Shown here: in pieces, positions 1 through 9,135 of the stretch | How the letters are laid out: every line of letters begins with the position of its first letter | Numbering within the stretch: the stretch's first letter is position 1 | Source: Nitrospirota bacterium | GTDB taxonomy: Bacteria; Nitrospirota; Thermodesulfovibrionia; Thermodesulfovibrionales; Dissulfurispiraceae | Direction of reading: 5' to 3' | NCBI GenBank assembly: GCA_009773415.1 | Contig: WSNO01000026.1 | Span: 1 to 35,245, forward strand | DNA: 35,245 nt | Position numbers and translations under genes: made by a program | The notes under the pieces: generated by a model | Databases searched by the model: none | Told to the model about the DNA's origin: nothing | What the model saw: the letters and a program-made list of their open reading frames with translations, nothing else

Positions 1-8
1 TTCTTCAT
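1..8 (-). CDS. start of an unidentified gene, cut by the window edge
   Basis: On the minus strand an ATG at positions 8-6 is followed by a lysine codon and runs off the left edge. It is preceded, about seven bases upstream, by a good Shine-Dalgarno sequence (AAAGGAG, reading the complement around 17-23). That spacing and the divergent layout opposite sdhC suggest a real gene whose body lies outside the window. Nothing can be said about the product. Confidence 0.45.
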
Positions 9-289
9 GGTGGTGTCTCCTTTCGTTTCGGTTGATTGAAGGTCAACTCTGAAAGGTTACACCGCCTACCTCAATTTACACACCTTTTGAGGATACCTCG
101 AGATTTCCCCTCATTTGGGATATTGTCTTGGCATTTTATTTGCTTTGCAGGAGCCGACTCAGCCGGATTGCTTCTTGCCTTGCTTAAGTAGACAGGCTGG
201 CTCGGTAGAATCCTTTAGTTATACGAACAAAACGTTTTGCGGGAATGCATCAGTCCGCATATCATTCACTGTTTAAGGAGAATGCATAA
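9..289. promoter_or_regulatory. divergent intergenic region upstream of sdhC, with a 12-bp palindrome
   Basis: This gap of about 280 bases separates the truncated minus-strand gene from sdhC and must hold promoters for both. I see no convincing pair of -35 and -10 hexamers. The clearest element is a perfect palindrome, CAAAACGTTTTG, at 228-239, about 50 bases upstream of the sdhC start, which could be a repressor or activator site. A strong ribosome-binding site (AAGGAG) precedes the sdhC ATG. Confidence 0.4.
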
Positions 290-997
290 ATGGCAACCGC
301 ACCGAATGAATGTACCTGCTCATGTCTCAAGGTTCTTGACAATCCCGTTGCAAAGAAGATGCTCATGGCGCTGACCGGCTTCGGCCTCGTCGGATTTCTG
401 TTCATTCACCTGATTGGAAACATGTCTCTCTATGCCGGACCGGGAGGAATCAATGTTTACGGTCAGACTCTGCATGCGCTGCCGCCGATCGTCTGGGCAT
501 TTCGGGGAGCCATGCTTCTGTTGTTCGTGATCCACGTCTGGCTCGGCATCAAGGTCACGCTGGAAAACCAGGTTGCACGGCCGACGCCGTATGCCCGCCG
601 AGAATACCTGAAAGTCACTTTTGCCTCACGAACCATGATTTGGACTGGAGCCGTCATTGCCCTTATTCTCGTCTATCATATCCTGCATTTCACTATACAA
701 ATGCTTTACCCTGATACGGCCGCCAATGCTCTAAAAGATGTGCTAGGTCGGCCTGATGTTTATACAATGGTGGTCGCCAGCTTCAAAAAAGCGGGTGTCG
801 CTCTTCTCTATGTCGTCTGGATGTTTGCAGTCGCCCTCCATGTCTCGCACGGTTTCCACAGCGGACTGCAAACGCTCGGTCTCGCGAGCGAGAAAACCCT
901 GCCGCTTTGGACGCGCCTTGCGCTCTGTGTGGCAGCATTCTTTTTTATTGCTTACACATCCATACCGGCAAGCATCCTGGCCGGTATGGTGAATTAG
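290..997 (+). CDS. sdhC: succinate dehydrogenase/fumarate reductase cytochrome b subunit (b558 type)
   Basis: This is the membrane anchor that carries electrons between the quinone pool and the soluble flavoprotein/iron-sulfur subunits. The 235-residue protein has five hydrophobic helices, as in Wolinella-type FrdC. Histidines at about 40, 82, 130 and 184 lie in separate helices, the pattern expected for two b hemes. The ATG follows AAGGAG. It leads a three-gene operon with the flavoprotein and iron-sulfur genes; the next start codon lies 11 bases after its stop. Enzymes of this class can work as succinate dehydrogenase or fumarate reductase, and the sequence alone does not show the physiological direction. 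Family assignment is firm. Confidence 0.93.
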   Translation: MATAPNECTCSCLKVLDNPVAKKMLMALTGFGLVGFLFIHLIGNMSLYAGPGGINVYGQTLHALPPIVWAFRGAMLLLFVIHVWLGIKVTLENQVARPTPYARREYLKVTFASRTMIWTGAVIALILVYHILHFTIQMLYPDTAANALKDVLGRPDVYTMVVASFKKAGVALLYVVWMFAVALHVSHGFHSGLQTLGLASEKTLPLWTRLALCVAAFFFIAYTSIPASILAGMVN

Positions 998-1008
998 GGG
1001 GAACGACA

Positions 1009-2922
1009 GTGATACTTGATGGAAAATGCCCATCCGGTCCGCTTGCACAAAAATGGGACAATCATCGCCAGGATATGAAACTGGTCAACCCGGCGAATAA
1101 AAGAAAATACAGGATCATCGTGGTCGGCACCGGGCTTGCGGGGGCATCAGCAGCAGCTTCACTCGGAGAACTCGGCTATAATGTGGACGCCTTCTGTTAT
1201 CAGGACAGCTCCCGGCGCGCCCACAGCATTGCCGCTCAAGGCGGCATCAACGCTGCAAAAAACTATCCGAACGACGGTGACAGCATCTTCAGGCTCTTTT
1301 ACGACACTATTAAGGGCGGCGACTTCCGCTCCCGCGAGGCAAACGTGTATCGTCTCGCTCAGGTCAGCAACAGCATCATCGACCAGTGCGTTGCTCAAGG
1401 CGTTCCGTTTGCGCGGGATTATGCAGGGTATCTTGATAACCGCTCATTCGGCGGGGCTCAGGTCGCTCGCACTTTTTATGCGCGAGGACAAACAGGACAA
1501 CAGTTGCTGCTCGGAGCCTATTCGGCGCTGTCCCGCCAGGTGAAAGCCGGCACGGTCAAGGTGCATACCCGCACTGAAATGCTCGACCTCGTCGTGGTCG
1601 ATGGTGAAGCCAAGGGGATCACGGTCCGGGATCTCGTGACCGGCCAAGTCGGTTGCTATGCCGCCGATGCGGTCTGCCTCTGCACTGGCGGCTATGTGAA
1701 TGTCTACTATCTTTCTACCAATGCTCAGGGATGTAATGTTACTGCAAATTACCGCGCATATAAAAAAGGCGCTTTCTTTGCTAATCCCTGCTACACGCAG
1801 ATTCATCCTACCTGTATTCCTGTTTCAGGCGAACATCAGTCAAAGCTGACCCTGATGTCCGAATCGCTCAGAAACGACGGCCGGGTCTGGGTTCCGCTAA
1901 AAAAAGGCGACAAAAGACCTCCTCACGAGATACCTGAAAATGATCGTGACTATTACCTTGAGCGCAAGTATCCAAGTTTCGGAAATCTCGCCCCGCGCGA
2001 CATATCTTCACGCGCCGCAAAAGAAGCCTGTGATGACGGCCGCGGTGTCGGGCCCGGCGGATTCGGCGTCTACCTCGATTTTTCCGACGCGATCAAGCGG
2101 CTCGGCGATGACAAAATCCGCGAGCGGTATGGCAACCTCTTCGAAATGTACGAGCGCATCACCGATGAGAACGCATACAAGCAGCCGATGCGCATCTATC
2201 CGGCCCTGCACTATGCCATGGGCGGCCTCTGGGTCGATTACAATCTGCAGTCGAACCTTCCGGGCCTTTTCGTACTTGGCGAAGCGAACTTCTCCGATCA
2301 TGGTGCAAACCGCCTCGGCGCCAGCGCGCTCATGCAGGGACTCGCGGACGGTTATTTTGTTATCCCGTACACCATAGCCAACTATTTGGCAATGACCAGG
2401 CCCGGCGCGGTAACAACAAATCATCCTGAATTCGACAAGTCGAGACAAGATATTGAAAATCAGATAAAGAAACTTCTCTCAATCAACGGCAGAAAGACCG
2501 CAAAGGAATTTCATCGGGAACTCGGCAAGGTCATGTGGGAACATGTCGGCATGGAACGAAGCGAACAGAGTCTGAAGAGAGCAATAGAAATCATTCCCGG
2601 CATTCGTGAGGAGTTCTGGAAAAACGTCAGGGTAACCGGCAGCGGCGCGGAACTGAACCAGGAGCTTGAAAGAGCAGGGCGTATTGCCGACTTCCTGGAA
2701 TTCGGAGAACTGCTTGCCCGCGATGCACTCAATCGCAATGAATCGTGCGGGGGTCATTTCCGTGTGGAATTCCAGATGCCGGATGGTGAGGCAAAACGCG
2801 ACGACGAAAACTTCAGCTATGTTGCGGCGTGGGAATTCAAGGGCGTTGATCAGACGCCGGAAATTCACAAGGAGCCGCTGGTATTTGAAAATGTACATCT
2901 CGGAATAAGGAGTTATAAATAA
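1009..2922 (+). CDS. sdhA: succinate dehydrogenase/fumarate reductase flavoprotein subunit
   Basis: This catalytic subunit interconverts succinate and fumarate using covalently bound FAD. I place the start at a GTG (1009) because AGGGGGAA lies about six bases upstream and the resulting N-terminus ([15 protein letters not shown]) looks like family N-termini; an upstream in-frame ATG at 907 would sit inside sdhC. The product is 637 residues, a normal length. The dinucleotide-binding GTGLAGA is at about 40-46. The FAD-linking histidine is about residue 72 in [12 protein letters not shown]. The HPT motif and the arginine-rich substrate region follow, and [12 protein letters not shown] lies in the second FAD segment. 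The stop overlaps the sdhB start (TAATG), so translation is probably coupled. Confidence 0.95.
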   Translation: MILDGKCPSGPLAQKWDNHRQDMKLVNPANKRKYRIIVVGTGLAGASAAASLGELGYNVDAFCYQDSSRRAHSIAAQGGINAAKNYPNDGDSIFRLFYDTIKGGDFRSREANVYRLAQVSNSIIDQCVAQGVPFARDYAGYLDNRSFGGAQVARTFYARGQTGQQLLLGAYSALSRQVKAGTVKVHTRTEMLDLVVVDGEAKGITVRDLVTGQVGCYAADAVCLCTGGYVNVYYLSTNAQGCNVTANYRAYKKGAFFANPCYTQIHPTCIPVSGEHQSKLTLMSESLRNDGRVWVPLKKGDKRPPHEIPENDRDYYLERKYPSFGNLAPRDISSRAAKEACDDGRGVGPGGFGVYLDFSDAIKRLGDDKIRERYGNLFEMYERITDENAYKQPMRIYPALHYAMGGLWVDYNLQSNLPGLFVLGEANFSDHGANRLGASALMQGLADGYFVIPYTIANYLAMTRPGAVTTNHPEFDKSRQDIENQIKKLLSINGRKTAKEFHRELGKVMWEHVGMERSEQSLKRAIEIIPGIREEFWKNVRVTGSGAELNQELERAGRIADFLEFGELLARDALNRNESCGGHFRVEFQMPDGEAKRDDENFSYVAAWEFKGVDQTPEIHKEPLVFENVHLGIRSYK

Positions 2923-3662
2923 TGAACCTGAATCTTTATGTCTGGCGACAGAAAGGTCCGAACGCTGCCGGAAAACTACAGCAGATGCAGGCAAAAAATA
3001 TCAGTCCCGACATGTCTTTTCTTGAAATGATCGATGAAGTCAATGAAGATCTCGTCAGAGAAGGAAAAGAGCCCATAGCCTTTGACCACGACTGCCGCGA
3101 GGGCATCTGCGGCACCTGTTCCCAGGTCATCAACGGCATCCCGCACGGACCGCAGGAGCGAACCACCGTCTGCCAGCTCCACATGAGAAAATTCAGGGAC
3201 GGCGATTCCATCTACATCGAACCATGGCGGGCTAAAGCCTTCCCGCTCATTAAAGATTTGATTGTCGATCGCAGTGCCCTCGACCGCATCATCCAGGCAG
3301 GCGGCTACACCTCATGTCATACCGGCGGCGTTCCTGATGCAAACGCCATACTGATTCCCAAACCCGATGCCGATGTCGCGATGGATGCTGCCGAATGCAT
3401 CGGGTGCGGCGCATGCGTTGCCGCCTGTCCGAACGGTTCGGCAATGCTTTTCACCTCAGCGAAGGTAACGCAGCTTGCCAGCCTTCCGCAGGGCAGGGCT
3501 GAAGCAGCCAGGCGAGTATGCGTCATGACTGAAGCCATGCTAAATGAAGGCTTCGGCAATTGCAGCAATCACTATGAATGCCAGGCAGCCTGCCCCAAAG
3601 GCATCAAGGTTTCATTTATTGCAAAACTGAACCGGGAGTTTATAAAAGCACACATGAGCTAA
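2922..3662 (+). CDS. sdhB: succinate dehydrogenase/fumarate reductase iron-sulfur subunit
   Basis: This subunit passes electrons between FAD and the cytochrome b subunit. In 246 residues it has a plant-type 2Fe-2S site (C58, C63, C66, C84) and then the clusters of the C-terminal domain: C159, C162, C165 and C169 in [12 protein letters not shown], and C214, C220 and C224 in [14 protein letters not shown]. All expected cysteines are present, so the subunit looks functional. Its ATG overlaps the sdhA stop. The operon ends about 50 bases later at a strong bidirectional terminator. Confidence 0.95.
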   Translation: MNLNLYVWRQKGPNAAGKLQQMQAKNISPDMSFLEMIDEVNEDLVREGKEPIAFDHDCREGICGTCSQVINGIPHGPQERTTVCQLHMRKFRDGDSIYIEPWRAKAFPLIKDLIVDRSALDRIIQAGGYTSCHTGGVPDANAILIPKPDADVAMDAAECIGCGACVAACPNGSAMLFTSAKVTQLASLPQGRAEAARRVCVMTEAMLNEGFGNCSNHYECQAACPKGIKVSFIAKLNREFIKAHMS

Positions 3663-3712
3663 GCTCCCTCGTGCATAATTCACGGCATCATTGATCTTGA
3701 AGATTTGTGCGG

Positions 3713-3772
3713 AAAAAAAAAGCTGAATCACCCCGCCCTTTCGATCAGTATGGGGGATGATTCAGCTTTTTT
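3713..3772. terminator. bidirectional rho-independent terminator between sdhB and the ACT gene
   Basis: A long inverted repeat runs from A-rich AAAAGCTGAATCA plus CCCC to GGGG plus TGATTCAGCTTTTTT, with a loop of about 17 bases. The A-tract on one side and T-tract on the other give a terminator in both directions. It sits between convergent genes, sdhB (plus) and the ACT protein at 3788 (minus). Confidence 0.85.
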
Positions 3773-3787
3773 AGGCTTATTGCCGTG

Positions 3788-4219
3788 CTATAAGCCGTAT
3801 AGCTCTTCCGGGGTCAGTACTTTCACTTCACCATGTTTCAGCGCCTTGAGCGCGCCGTCGTTGTTTTCGGTGCGAATGACGACGATTGCATCCTTTTGAC
3901 TCTTGGCGACAAAGGCATACAGGTACTCGACGTTGATGTCGCAATCCTGAAGGGCTTTCAGCACGAATGAAAGACCTCCCGGCCGGTCCGGAACTTCGAT
4001 TGCGATAACGTTATTCTCTTTGACCGTAAAGCCGCCCTTTTCGAGTACCTTCTTGGCAGCATCCGGGTCGGGAACAATCAACCGGAGAATGCCGAAATCC
4101 GCGGTATCGGCAATCGAGAGCGCACGGATGTTAATCTTTTCTGTTGCCAGTACATTCAGCACCTCATACAGGCGACCCTTTCGGTTTTCCAAAAATACGG
4201 ATATCTGCTTTACTTTCAT
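3788..4219 (-). CDS. tandem ACT-domain protein paired with paaK1
   Basis: This small protein of 143 residues is made of two ACT domains (about 1-70 and 71-140). Each starts with a beta strand and a loop of the kind that binds amino acids or other small ligands: ENRKGRLYEVLNVLA in the first and PDRPGGLSFVLKALQ in the second. It carries no catalytic domain, so a ligand-sensing or regulatory role is likely. It starts 12 bases after paaK1 with a strong AAGGAG site. ACT proteins of this kind are often found beside PaaK in anaerobes, which suggests that one responds to an aromatic amino acid or arylacetate and modulates the ligase. That link is inference. A second copy lies at 5554-5988. Confidence 0.85.
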   Translation of the reverse strand: MKVKQISVFLENRKGRLYEVLNVLATEKINIRALSIADTADFGILRLIVPDPDAAKKVLEKGGFTVKENNVIAIEVPDRPGGLSFVLKALQDCDINVEYLYAFVAKSQKDAIVVIRTENNDGALKALKHGEVKVLTPEELYGL

Positions 4220-4231
4220 GGCCGTTCTCCT

Positions 4232-5530
4232 TTACAGTTGCCGCTTGTCAACAACACGTTTTGCCTTCCCTTCGCTGCGCGGAAGGCTCTTCGGCTCAAC
4301 GAGCAACACCTTCGCCCGGAGTCCGATTGCTTCCTCGATTTTTTTCTCGATTTTCCGCCGCAGTTCCTCTATCTTGCGAATCTCGTCAGAGAACAACTTC
4401 TTCGACATCTCGACCTGCACTTCAATCTCATCAAGATGATGCTCACGGGTGACGATAATCTGGTAATGCGGCTCGATGCCTTTCATTTCGAGCAGAGCTT
4501 TTTCGATCTGATACGGAAATACGAGAACGCCGCGAATCTTCAGCATGTCGTCGCTGCGGCCGGTAATGCGCTCCATGCGGACTAGCGTTCTACCGCACGC
4601 GCATGGTTCACGATGGAGCGCCGTAATATCTCGAGTCCTGAACCGAAGCATCGGAATGCCTTCACGGGTAAGAGTCGACAGAACAAGTTCTCCCTTTTCG
4701 CCCTCAGGCAGCAGCTCAAGAGTTTCAGGCGAGATGATTTCAGGATAGAAGTGATCTTCGAAAATATGGAGCCCGCACTTCTCAGGGCACTCATGCGCAA
4801 CGCCGGGACCGATGATCTCGGTAAGGCCGTAAATATTGAGCGCGAGAATGTGAAACCGCTTCTCTATCTCGGTCCGTATCTGCTCGGTCCACATCTCGGC
4901 ACCGAAACACCCCGCCTTCAGAGATAACTTTTTGAGATCAATGCCCTGCTCTTCAGCAACTTCGGCAAGATAAAGAGCATAGGAAGGCGTGCAGGCAATG
5001 ATAGTCGTCTGGAAATCAAGCATAATATCGATCTGCCTCTTCGTGTTGCCGGCAGAAATAGGAACCACTGTGGAGCCAATACGGTGGGCGCCGTAATGCA
5101 CGCCGAGACCGCCCGTAAATAAACCGTATCCGTAACAGTTCTGGATAATCGACTTCTCGGTTGCGCCTGCCATCGACAATGCGCGCGCCATGACTTCGCT
5201 CCAGAGGTCGATGTCGTTGCGCGTATACCCGGTAACAACCGGCTTGCCGGTGGTGCCGGACGATGTATGCACCTCGACAATCTTCTCCATCGGCACGGCA
5301 AACATGTTGAACGGGTACCCTTCACGGAGTTCGGCTTTCGTGATAAAGGGGATCCGGCGGATATCGTCAAGCGTTTTGATATCATCAGGCTTAATCTTTG
5401 CGTCACCGAATCTCTTGCGGTAAAAAGGGACTGCGTCACAGGTCCTTTTCACAGCGGCTTTGAGACGCGCAAGTTGAAGAGACCGCCGCTCTCCGGCCGG
5501 CATGCATTCTGCCTGCTTGTTCCAGATCAT
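4232..5530 (-). CDS. paaK: phenylacetate-CoA ligase family (copy 1)
   Basis: This is an AMP-forming ligase that activates an arylacetate with ATP and CoA. It has 432 residues, the usual length. Residues 90-97 (SSGTTGKP) form the ATP-binding loop, [12 protein letters not shown] is the adenylate-binding segment, and CACGRT followed by [11 protein letters not shown] starts the mobile C-terminal domain. I chose the ATG at 5530 because GAAGGAG precedes it with good spacing; an ATG at 5557 would overlap the upstream ACT stop as ATGA and is the alternative. It lies between two ACT genes in a four-gene operon. Substrate could be phenylacetate, hydroxyphenylacetate, indoleacetate or a related acid, and the sequence does not decide. 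Confidence 0.88.
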   Translation of the reverse strand: MIWNKQAECMPAGERRSLQLARLKAAVKRTCDAVPFYRKRFGDAKIKPDDIKTLDDIRRIPFITKAELREGYPFNMFAVPMEKIVEVHTSSGTTGKPVVTGYTRNDIDLWSEVMARALSMAGATEKSIIQNCYGYGLFTGGLGVHYGAHRIGSTVVPISAGNTKRQIDIMLDFQTTIIACTPSYALYLAEVAEEQGIDLKKLSLKAGCFGAEMWTEQIRTEIEKRFHILALNIYGLTEIIGPGVAHECPEKCGLHIFEDHFYPEIISPETLELLPEGEKGELVLSTLTREGIPMLRFRTRDITALHREPCACGRTLVRMERITGRSDDMLKIRGVLVFPYQIEKALLEMKGIEPHYQIIVTREHHLDEIEVQVEMSKKLFSDEIRKIEELRRKIEKKIEEAIGLRAKVLLVEPKSLPRSEGKAKRVVDKRQL

Positions 5531-5553
5531 CGAATTCTCCTTCGCTGCCTTCT

Positions 5554-5988
5554 TCATGCCGGTGCCTGCTGCTTTGCGCCGAGAAATGTCAGGCCGGAAT
5601 TTTTCAGCTGCTGTTTTGCTTTTTCAATATCCTTCACTTCGACCAGCAGGTAGGCGCGCTTTCGGGACTCAGCGACATAGACCGAAGCATTTTCTATGTT
5701 TACGCCTTTCTCGGAGAGAATCTGCACAACGTCATGCAGACCGCCCGGTTTGTCTTTCATCTCAATAGCAAGCACCTCGCTCAGCGACACGGTGAAGCCA
5801 GCCTCCCGAAGTTTTGCCAGCGCAAGATCGCACTTGTCCACCATAAACTTGATGACGCCGAAGCCGTTGGTGCTCACGATTGCGGTGGCGAGAATGTTGA
5901 TGCCGTTTTCACCAAGTACCCGGGTAATCTTTTCGAGACGCCCCGGTCTGTTTTCGGCAAAAATCGAAAGCTGCTGCACTTTTTCCAT
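5554..5988 (-). CDS. tandem ACT-domain protein paired with paaK2
   Basis: The 144-residue protein has two ACT domains, the first opening with [23 protein letters not shown] and the second containing [22 protein letters not shown]. It is clearly related to the ACT protein at 3788-4219. GGAGG precedes its ATG, and it lies 17 bases after paaK2 and just before paaK1. The arrangement ligase, ACT, ligase, ACT implies that a two-gene unit was duplicated. A role as ligand sensor for the ligase or for a regulator is inferred from family and context. Confidence 0.85.
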   Translation of the reverse strand: MEKVQQLSIFAENRPGRLEKITRVLGENGINILATAIVSTNGFGVIKFMVDKCDLALAKLREAGFTVSLSEVLAIEMKDKPGGLHDVVQILSEKGVNIENASVYVAESRKRAYLLVEVKDIEKAKQQLKNSGLTFLGAKQQAPA

Positions 5989-6005
5989 GAGAAAATCCTC
6001 CGAAC

Positions 6006-7307
6006 TCAGAGTGTGCGTTCATCGATAACCCGCTTCGCCTTGCCGTCTGCGACCGGGAGCGTCCCCGGCTCAAGCAACTCGACATCAGGTCTAACCAATA
6101 CCGATGATCTCACCTTTTCGATAATTTCCTTCTTTATCGCGAGAAGTCGCTCTATATTTCCATCAAACATGTCGCTGGCTATCTCGACGCGGATCGTTAT
6201 GTCATCAAGGGATTCAAGGACAATCTGATAATTTTGGGCGACGCCCCGAATTCCCATAAGAACGTTTTCAATCTGTTGCGGAAAGATGTTGACGCCGCGA
6301 ATAATAAACATATCGTCAGTACGTCCGAGAATTCTTGATATCCGGCGGTGCGTCCGTCCGCAAGGACATTTGCCCGGCTTGACCCGGGTAATATCCCTGG
6401 TCCGATAACGCATTATCGGCATCGCTTCCCGGCAGAGCGTCGTCAGCACAAGCTCTCCCTGCTCGCCGTCAGGAAGCTGCTGTCCGGTTGCCGGGTCGAT
6501 AATTTCCAGAATGAATTGGTCTTCCCACAGATGAAGGCCCGAACGCTCCATACAGTCGAAAGCAACACCCGGTCCGTTCATTTCGGTAAGACCATAACAG
6601 TTATAAACATCTATGCCGTAAATACTCTCGATTTTCTGGCGCGTCTTCTCCGAATATGGTTCAGCTCCCATATACGCACGCTTCAGAGAAAGGTCCTTCC
6701 GGGGATCCATGCCGTGCCGAGCCATAAAGGTCGCGATGTAGAGCGCATAACTCGGCAGGATATGCACCGCAGTCGTGCCGAAGTCTTTCATAAGTGCCAC
6801 TTGGCGTTCAGTACTGCCCGGACCGGCAGGGATGACCAGGGCGCCCACCTTTTCCGCTCCATAATGCATGACCATTGCCCCCGTGAATAGACCGTATGTC
6901 ATCATGTTCTGCAGAACGTCACCGCTGCCCGTTCCGGTCATGGTCAGACAGCGGGCGATCAGATCAGCGGATTGATTAATGTCCTTTTTGGTAAAAAATA
7001 GCGCCTTCGGTTTTCCGGTGGTTCCGCTGGACGTATGCAGACGCACTGCCTTGTCGCGGGACACGGCGAGCAGTCCGTCGGGATATCCGCCCCGCAGATC
7101 TTCGGAAGTTGTAAAGGGGATCTTGACAATATCTTTCAGCGACTCGATGTCTGACGGCTTAACGCCTGATTCACGGCATTTGCTCTGAAAATTGGGAACG
7201 GTACGATACAGACGAGAAAAAACTGAACGCAGACGCTTCACCTGAAGGTCTTCCAGCGAGCGCCGGCTGATAGTTTCAATATCCTTTTGCCAGTAGCGTT
7301 TTGTCAT
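6006..7307 (-). CDS. paaK: phenylacetate-CoA ligase family (copy 2)
   Basis: This is a 433-residue PaaK-type ligase and the first gene of the minus-strand operon. The ATP loop SSGTTGKP is at about 93-100, followed by NCYGLTEMNGPG and CPCGRTHRRISRILGRTDDM. It differs from copies 1 and 3: its N-terminus lacks their N-x-x-x-ECMP start, and it has KALFFTKKD and IPAGPGSTERQ where they have GYTRND and PIS-GNT. A different acid substrate is therefore plausible. The ATG follows AGGGAG. A candidate promoter lies about 245 bases upstream, giving a long leader. Confidence 0.88.
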   Translation of the reverse strand: MTKRYWQKDIETISRRSLEDLQVKRLRSVFSRLYRTVPNFQSKCRESGVKPSDIESLKDIVKIPFTTSEDLRGGYPDGLLAVSRDKAVRLHTSSGTTGKPKALFFTKKDINQSADLIARCLTMTGTGSGDVLQNMMTYGLFTGAMVMHYGAEKVGALVIPAGPGSTERQVALMKDFGTTAVHILPSYALYIATFMARHGMDPRKDLSLKRAYMGAEPYSEKTRQKIESIYGIDVYNCYGLTEMNGPGVAFDCMERSGLHLWEDQFILEIIDPATGQQLPDGEQGELVLTTLCREAMPIMRYRTRDITRVKPGKCPCGRTHRRISRILGRTDDMFIIRGVNIFPQQIENVLMGIRGVAQNYQIVLESLDDITIRVEIASDMFDGNIERLLAIKKEIIEKVRSSVLVRPDVELLEPGTLPVADGKAKRVIDERTL

Positions 7308-7557
7308 GCGTGAACTCCCTCTCAGGCAGCAGCTTCAAGACCGGAACGGACAGCATTCAGATTGATCTCAATGAACATCATCGGAACATATGTGCGAAAA
7401 ACATTTTCCCCAAATTCGACCGGTTAATGCGGAAAGCACGTTATCAACATGAGATATTCGGCTTTCCTGTTTCGCAACGATACCAAGTCCGACAACAACG
7501 AAAATCAACCAACCGCAATCGTCATGGACTCCATCCTGAACAGCTGAAAATTTATGA

Positions 7558-7588
7558 ATTATATCATACAGAAATTTTTTCCTGCAAT
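7558..7588 (-). promoter_or_regulatory. candidate extended -10 promoter for the paaK2-ACT-paaK1-ACT operon
   Basis: Reading the minus strand, TATAAT occupies 7563-7558 and is preceded by TGA, giving an extended -10 (TGnTATAAT). A weak -35 (TTGCAG) lies 18 bases upstream. The implied leader to the paaK2 ATG is about 245 bases. No other hexamer pair in the gap looks better for this direction. Confidence 0.45.
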
Positions 7589-7613
7589 GAAAACCACTGG
7601 ACAGATTCTGAGG

Positions 7614-7633
7614 TTGCGGGCATGCCGCCGCAA
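7614..7633. promoter_or_regulatory. palindrome between the divergent paaK and liv promoters, possible operator
   Basis: TTGCGG and CCGCAA flank an eight-base centre containing GCATGC. A related GGCATGC recurs about 40 bases downstream (7659-7665). The element sits between the two candidate divergent promoters, where a shared regulator would bind. No regulator gene is present in the cluster itself. Confidence 0.35.
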
Positions 7634-7670
7634 AGTTTCTGCGTTCGAGTCACACGCTGGCATGCGGTGA

Positions 7671-7700
7671 TTGTGTTCTCAGTAGTAGATTTGCTATGAT
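7671..7700 (+). promoter_or_regulatory. candidate promoter for the liv-paaK3-porin operon
   Basis: TTGTGT (7671-7676) and TATGAT (7695-7700) are separated by 18 bases, with TGC just before the -10 giving an extended -10. Transcription from here would pass through the MITE-like element before reaching the first binding-protein gene, leaving a leader of about 230 bases. Confidence 0.45.
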
Positions 7701-7752
7701 TATAAACTATTTCACCATAGTTCCATATAGATAACGTGGAGTAGATCATTAG

Positions 7753-7901
7753 CAGGGTGCTGAAAAACTCTTGGTGCAAAATGCACTGCTAAAAACGACT
7801 CTCTCAGAGGCTCAAGAATCGTAAAACTCGGGGCAATCCATGTCAGAACATCCCCAGAAATTGACCCTGCTGAGCCGAAGAGGGACTTTTTCAGCAGCCT
7901 G
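7753..7901. mobile_element. MITE-like element, 149 bp, with about 18-bp terminal inverted repeats
   Basis: The left end CAGGGTGCTGAAAAACTC matches the inverted right end CAGGCTGCTGAAAAAGTC at 16 of 18 positions. The element carries no plausible gene. A small hairpin (GTGCA, AAA, TGCAC) lies near the left end. No clear target duplication is visible, although both flanks are A/T rich and partly similar. Such ends resemble those of small non-autonomous elements moved by a transposase encoded elsewhere; that is inference from structure. It lies between the candidate liv promoter and the first binding-protein gene. Confidence 0.6.
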
Positions 7902-7939
7902 ATAGTAATCATAGCAATCTAAAAAAGGGGGTACAAACA

Positions 7940-9094
7940 GTGCATATGAGGATTCTTCTTTCCATGTCAGCAGTGCTTATGCTCGTATTCCTCGCCGCAA
8001 TCAGCGGACACGCACAGGAGCCGATCAAAATCGGCGCGATTTTTTCGGTAACCGGCGGGGCATCCTTTCTCGGAGAACCTGAAAAAAACACCGTCCTCAT
8101 GCTCAAGGAACAGATCAACAAGGCCGGAGGTATCAATGGACGCCCGGTGGAAGTCATCATCGAAGATTCAAAAAGCGATGAATCAGCCGCCGTACTCGCA
8201 GCAAAAAAACTGATTGAACGCGACAAGGTCGTCGCCATCATCGGTCCTTCCACCACCGGTGAATCGATGGCAGTTCTGAAAATCGCGACAAATGCGCAGG
8301 TACCGCTTGTCTCTGTTGCAGCAGGAGCAGGTATCACCCAGCCAGTGGAAGATCGTTACTGGATATTTAAAACTGCTCAGTACGACACCAGCGCTGTTGA
8401 AGCTATTTATACCTATGCAAAAAAGCAGGGGATCACCACAATCGGCATTATTACGGTCACGTCAGGCTTCGGCGATGCTGGCCGCAAGGCTTTGCAGGAA
8501 ATGGCACCTAAATTCGGTATTTCTATCGTGGCTGATGAACGATACGGTCCGAAAGACGCCGACATGACAACCCAGCTTACCAAAATTAAGGCTTCCGGAG
8601 CCAAAGCCGTCATCAACTGGTCTATCGGACCCGGACAGGTCGTTGTTGCCAAGAACTGGACTGCCCTGAAAATGGGAATTCCGCTCTACCAGAGTCACGG
8701 ATGGGGCAGCAAGAAGAATATCGAGCTTGCAGGCAAGGCAGCAGAGGGTGTAATCGCGCCGCTCAGCCGCCTTGTCGTATGGGACAAACTTCCGGACAAA
8801 CATCCGCAGAAAGCGTCGCTGAAAAAATACTCGCAGGAATATGAGTCGAGGTTTAAGGGCGAACCGGGAGCGTTCGGGGGATATGCCTTCGATGCACTCA
8901 TGCTCGTCGTGGAAGCATCGCGCAAAGCCGGCGCCGATCGCAAGAATATTCGCGATTACATTGAAAACAACATAAAAAAATGGTCAGCCATGAGCGGAGT
9001 CTTCACCATGTCTCCGAAAGACCATTGCGGGCTTGACAAGGATGCATTTGAAATGGTCGTGGTGAAAAACGGGGACTGGCAGATTCTCAAGTAA
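7940..9094 (+). CDS. Liv-type ABC transporter substrate-binding protein (copy 1)
   Basis: This periplasmic binding protein belongs to the type I fold family that serves branched-chain amino acid and aromatic-acid importers. The 384 residues begin with a signal peptide (hydrophobic MSAVLMLVFLAAISGHA, likely cleaved after GHA), and the mature protein starts EPIKIGAIFSVTGGASFLGE. AIIGPSTTGESMAV lies in the ligand-cleft region. I use the GTG at 7940, eight bases after AGGGGG; an ATG two codons later is possible. It is the first gene of the liv operon and is followed by a close paralogue. The ligand is unknown; placement beside three PaaK ligases suggests an aromatic or other carboxylic acid rather than leucine. 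Confidence 0.9.
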   Translation: MHMRILLSMSAVLMLVFLAAISGHAQEPIKIGAIFSVTGGASFLGEPEKNTVLMLKEQINKAGGINGRPVEVIIEDSKSDESAAVLAAKKLIERDKVVAIIGPSTTGESMAVLKIATNAQVPLVSVAAGAGITQPVEDRYWIFKTAQYDTSAVEAIYTYAKKQGITTIGIITVTSGFGDAGRKALQEMAPKFGISIVADERYGPKDADMTTQLTKIKASGAKAVINWSIGPGQVVVAKNWTALKMGIPLYQSHGWGSKKNIELAGKAAEGVIAPLSRLVVWDKLPDKHPQKASLKKYSQEYESRFKGEPGAFGGYAFDALMLVVEASRKAGADRKNIRDYIENNIKKWSAMSGVFTMSPKDHCGLDKDAFEMVVVKNGDWQILK

Positions 9095-9135
9095 GAACTT
9101 TGTATTGATTAATGCTGAGGAGGTCTTTCATCGTG

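Noticed and set aside
907-1008. Longer sdhA N-terminus starting at ATG 907
   Set aside because: It lies in another frame inside sdhC, has no fitting ribosome-binding site and adds residues unlike the family.
1136-3568. Several open frames of 60-170 codons within sdhA and sdhB on both strands
   Set aside because: They overlap strongly supported genes, have no ribosome-binding sites and look like translated shadows.
4020-6890. Plus-strand open frames (up to 180 codons) opposite the paaK and ACT genes
   Set aside because: They are antisense to well supported genes and have no recognisable protein features.
7301-7912. A 132-codon plus-strand frame and two small minus-strand frames in the paaK-liv gap
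   Set aside because: No Shine-Dalgarno, no domain-like pattern, and partly inside the MITE-like element; treated as noncoding.
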